A stretch of DNA of 7,563 bases from the NCBI GenBank assembly GCA_937923365.1, contig CALAIJ010000001.1:1-7563 (forward strand), in the 5' to 3' direction. This document shows positions 6,045 to 7,563 of this stretch, piece after piece; the stretch's first letter is position 1; each line of letters opens with the position of its first letter. The DNA comes from an uncultured Sulfitobacter sp. Lineage in GTDB: Bacteria; Pseudomonadota; Alphaproteobacteria; Rhodobacterales; Rhodobacteraceae. A model generated the notes under the pieces. That model was not told the origin of the DNA, searched no databases, and saw only the letters and a list, made by a program, of their open reading frames with translations. A program made the position numbers and the translations under genes.

Positions 6045-6893
6045 TCAGCCCACGAAGGCCTTTTCCACCACAAAGGTTTTCGGGTCGGAGTTCGCCCCTT
6101 CCTCAAGGCCGAAGTCTTCGAGGATCGCCTTGATGTCCGTGTTGAAGTCCAGACTGCCGCAAACCATGCCGCGGTCCGTGGCGGGGTTGATCGGGTCGAT
6201 GCCCAGATCTGCAAACACAGTGCCGTCCTGCAAAAGCGTCGTGATGCGGCCCATCTTGGGGCTGTGTTCGCGGGTGGTGGTTGGATAATAGCGGATCTTG
6301 GCGAGGTTTTCCGCGCCGATCAGTTCCTGCATCATTTCGTCGGCCTGCAAGTCCGCAATCAGTTTGGCGCTGTAGTCCAGTTCGGCCACGTCGCGGCAGG
6401 TGTGGGTGATGACGACCTCTTCGAATTTCTCGTAGGTTTCCGGTTCGCGCAGCAAGGAAGCAAAGGGCGCAAAGCCTGTGCCCGTTGCAAAAAGCCACAA
6501 CCGCTTGCCCGGCAGCAGGGCGTCATGCACCAGCGTGCCCACAGGCTTGGGGCGCAGGATGATCTCATCGCCGGGCTGGATGTGCTGCAAGCGCGAGGTC
6601 AGCGGGCCGTCAGGCACCTTGATAGAGTAGAACTCCAGCTCGTCGTCCCATGCAGGGCTGGCGATGGAATAGGCGCGCAGCAGCGGCTTTTGCTTGCCCG
6701 TCTCGGGGTGCGGGTCGCCCATCAGGCCGATCATCACAAATTCGCCCGAACGAAAACGCAAGGACGCAGGCCGCGTCACGCGGAATGAGAACAGCCGGTC
6801 CGTCCAATGCTTAACGGACGTCACAGTCTGCGCGTCAGGCAGGGTCGGCACGGGTTTTGCGGATGCTTCATTCACGGGAATTTGCTCGGTCAT
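6045..6893 (-). CDS. fpr: Ferredoxin--NADP(+) reductase (FPR)
   Basis: A 282-residue cytoplasmic flavoprotein that exchanges electrons between NADPH and ferredoxin or flavodoxin. The N-terminal FAD barrel carries the RAYS motif (73-76, in LLRAYSIASP), which binds the FAD phosphates, followed by EFYSIKVPDGPLTS. The NADP domain has ATGTGFAPFASLLREPETYE starting at 136 and VCGSLDF (244-250). The C-terminus ends VEKAFVG (276-282). This extension past the flavin-stacking position is typical of alphaproteobacterial FPRs such as that of Rhodobacter capsulatus. The ATG is preceded by GAGG (6907-6904) with 10 nt spacing. It is the last gene of the minus-strand operon, 45 bp after the DUF934 gene. This position suggests that it supplies reduced ferredoxin to the sulfite reductase encoded upstream, though FPRs also serve oxidative-stress and FeS functions. 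The short N-terminal tail (about 1-20) is poorly conserved in type. Confidence 0.95.
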   Translation of the reverse strand: MTEQIPVNEASAKPVPTLPDAQTVTSVKHWTDRLFSFRVTRPASLRFRSGEFVMIGLMGDPHPETGKQKPLLRAYSIASPAWDDELEFYSIKVPDGPLTSRLQHIQPGDEIILRPKPVGTLVHDALLPGKRLWLFATGTGFAPFASLLREPETYEKFEEVVITHTCRDVAELDYSAKLIADLQADEMMQELIGAENLAKIRYYPTTTREHSPKMGRITTLLQDGTVFADLGIDPINPATDRGMVCGSLDFNTDIKAILEDFGLEEGANSDPKTFVVEKAFVG

Positions 6894-6938
6894 TGGGGTG
6901 TCGCCTCACGTCTTAGAAGATGGGGAAGGGAAGGGCAA

Positions 6939-7340
6939 TCAGCCGCGCAGGCGGGACTGGTAATTATGGTCGCGCCAATTGGCGCGGGCGCGCCACTGGT
7001 CCTGAGGCTGGCGGGCGGCGATTGCGGCCGTGATCTCCACCTCGTCAAAGCCGGCGCGGCGCGCCATGGCGTATTGGTCCGCGATCAGGTGCCCATGGGC
7101 GCGCAGACGGCCTGTGTAGCCGCGCAGGCGCAGGGCGCGCGCAATGGTAAAGCCGCGCCCGTCTGCCGCACTTGGAAAGTCGATGCGGATCATTTGCAGA
7201 CCTGCATTCAGGTCGATGTCAGCCGGATCGGCGTCCGAGGCCAGATCAAGGGCCAGACAATCGTTTGCCGCCCCTTGGGTGCAAAACCCGTGCGGCCAGT
7301 CTTCGGGGATGAAACCTGTGTCGTTGATAAGCTGTGTCAT
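6939..7340 (-). CDS. DUF934 family protein linked to sulfite reduction
   Basis: A 133-residue soluble protein of the DUF934 (COG3749) type, which is usually encoded beside assimilatory sulfite reductase and has been labelled a probable oxidoreductase or accessory factor; its biochemical role is not settled. The hallmark block is IDFPSAADGRGFTIAR (53-68), followed by GRLRAHGHLIADQY (77-90) and the helix AMARRAGFDEVEI. Length fits the family. The start ATG (7340) has AAGG (7351-7348) 7 nt upstream. A small hairpin, AAGGGC (7357-7362) with GCCCTT (7368-7373), lies in the 70-bp leader between it and the upstream reductase gene. That hairpin has no T-run, so it is more likely an RNA-processing or stability element than a terminator. 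Co-transcription with the flanking genes is likely from strand and spacing. Confidence 0.88.
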   Translation of the reverse strand: MTQLINDTGFIPEDWPHGFCTQGAANDCLALDLASDADPADIDLNAGLQMIRIDFPSAADGRGFTIARALRLRGYTGRLRAHGHLIADQYAMARRAGFDEVEITAAIAARQPQDQWRARANWRDHNYQSRLRG

Positions 7341-7410
7341 GTCAGTGCCTTATGGCAAGGGCGCGTGGCCCTTTGGTACAATTGAAGGTGCGGGGATGCG
7401 CGCGCGCGTC

Positions 7411-7563
7411 TTACGCGGCATCCGCCTTGGCTGCGGGATAGAGTGCGGCTTTGAACGGCGCGAGGCCGAGACGCTTGTAGGTAGCCAGGAACGTCTCCGA
7501 GGGTTCAGAGCGCAGGTCGAGATAGGCCATCACAATCCGCTCCACCGCCGGAATGATCTCCTC
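7411..7563 (-). CDS. cysI: Sulfite/nitrite reductase haemoprotein, C-terminal 50 residues
   Basis: The reading frame enters from the right edge and gives 50 residues before TAA (7413-7411). VERIVMAYLDLRSEPSETF, followed by the short element RLGLAPFKAALY, is the C-terminal helix pattern of sirohaem-dependent sulfite/nitrite reductases of the CysI/NirA type. These reduce sulfite to sulfide with six electrons. The catalytic FeS/sirohaem cysteines lie outside the window. DUF934 and fpr downstream on the same strand favour an assimilatory, ferredoxin-using sulfite reductase over a nitrite reductase. The symbol rests on this context and a short tail, so it is less certain than the family. No promoter or terminator is seen between it and the DUF934 gene. 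Confidence 0.72.
   Translation of the reverse strand, partial: EEIIPAVERIVMAYLDLRSEPSETFLATYKRLGLAPFKAALYPAAKADAA

Noticed and set aside
5973..6788. 271-codon plus-strand open frame antisense to fpr
   Set aside because: The minus strand encodes a complete FPR with FAD and NADP motifs, so the plus-strand frame is a shadow.
6807..7385. 192-codon plus-strand open frame antisense to the DUF934 gene and the start of fpr
   Set aside because: The minus strand holds a recognisable DUF934 protein with RBS and operon context, and the plus frame has no family features.
7396..7409. Alternating purine-pyrimidine run (ATGCGCGCGCGCGT), possible Z-DNA
   Set aside because: It is short and of a kind common by chance in high-GC genomes, just after a stop codon; nothing else supports a role.

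Overview
The window reads as chromosomal DNA of a GC-rich alphaproteobacterium, most likely a Rhodobacterales/Roseobacter-group marine bacterium. The basis is protein recognition: the IF-3 N-terminus, the alphaproteobacterial type of ferredoxin-NADP reductase ending in KAFVG, the DUF934 protein beside a sulfite reductase, and an OmpA-family protein of a kind I associate with this group. No species is claimed.

Layout, left to right. (1) 1-606 (+): 3' part of a CoxM/xanthine dehydrogenase-type FAD subunit, closed by a strong terminator. (2) 789-2852 (+): a secreted OmpA-C-domain protein carrying five two-cysteine repeats, then a bidirectional terminator. (3) 3035-3586 (-): infC (IF-3), which appears to start at a non-canonical ATC codon. 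Between its stop and the terminator sits a second copy of its last 53 bp, offset by 103 bp, with a structured 50-bp spacer. (4) 3790-4851 (+), divergent from infC: a single-pass membrane protein with about 260 residues of Ala/Asp/Thr/Val 11-residue repeats, free of basic residues, and a short conserved-looking C-terminal domain; it ends at a terminator resembling the first one. (5) 4969-5817 (+): a TauD/TfdA-family Fe(II)/2-oxoglutarate dioxygenase. (6) 5818-6044: a convergent intergenic region almost filled by a long imperfect palindrome. (7) 7563-6045 (-): part of an assimilatory sulfite-reduction operon read leftwards: the C-terminus of sulfite/nitrite reductase (CysI type), a DUF934 protein, and ferredoxin-NADP reductase.

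How they work together: the clearest functional unit is the minus-strand sulfur cluster, where FPR would reduce ferredoxin that feeds the sulfite reductase, with DUF934 as an accessory protein. The convergent dioxygenase could supply sulfite if it is a true taurine/sulfonate dioxygenase, but that is inference. The remaining genes look like independent transcription units, each bounded by its own terminator. The features least explained by known families are the infC 3'-end duplication, the palindrome at 5871-6025, the hendecad-repeat membrane protein and the Cys-pair repeats of the OmpA protein.
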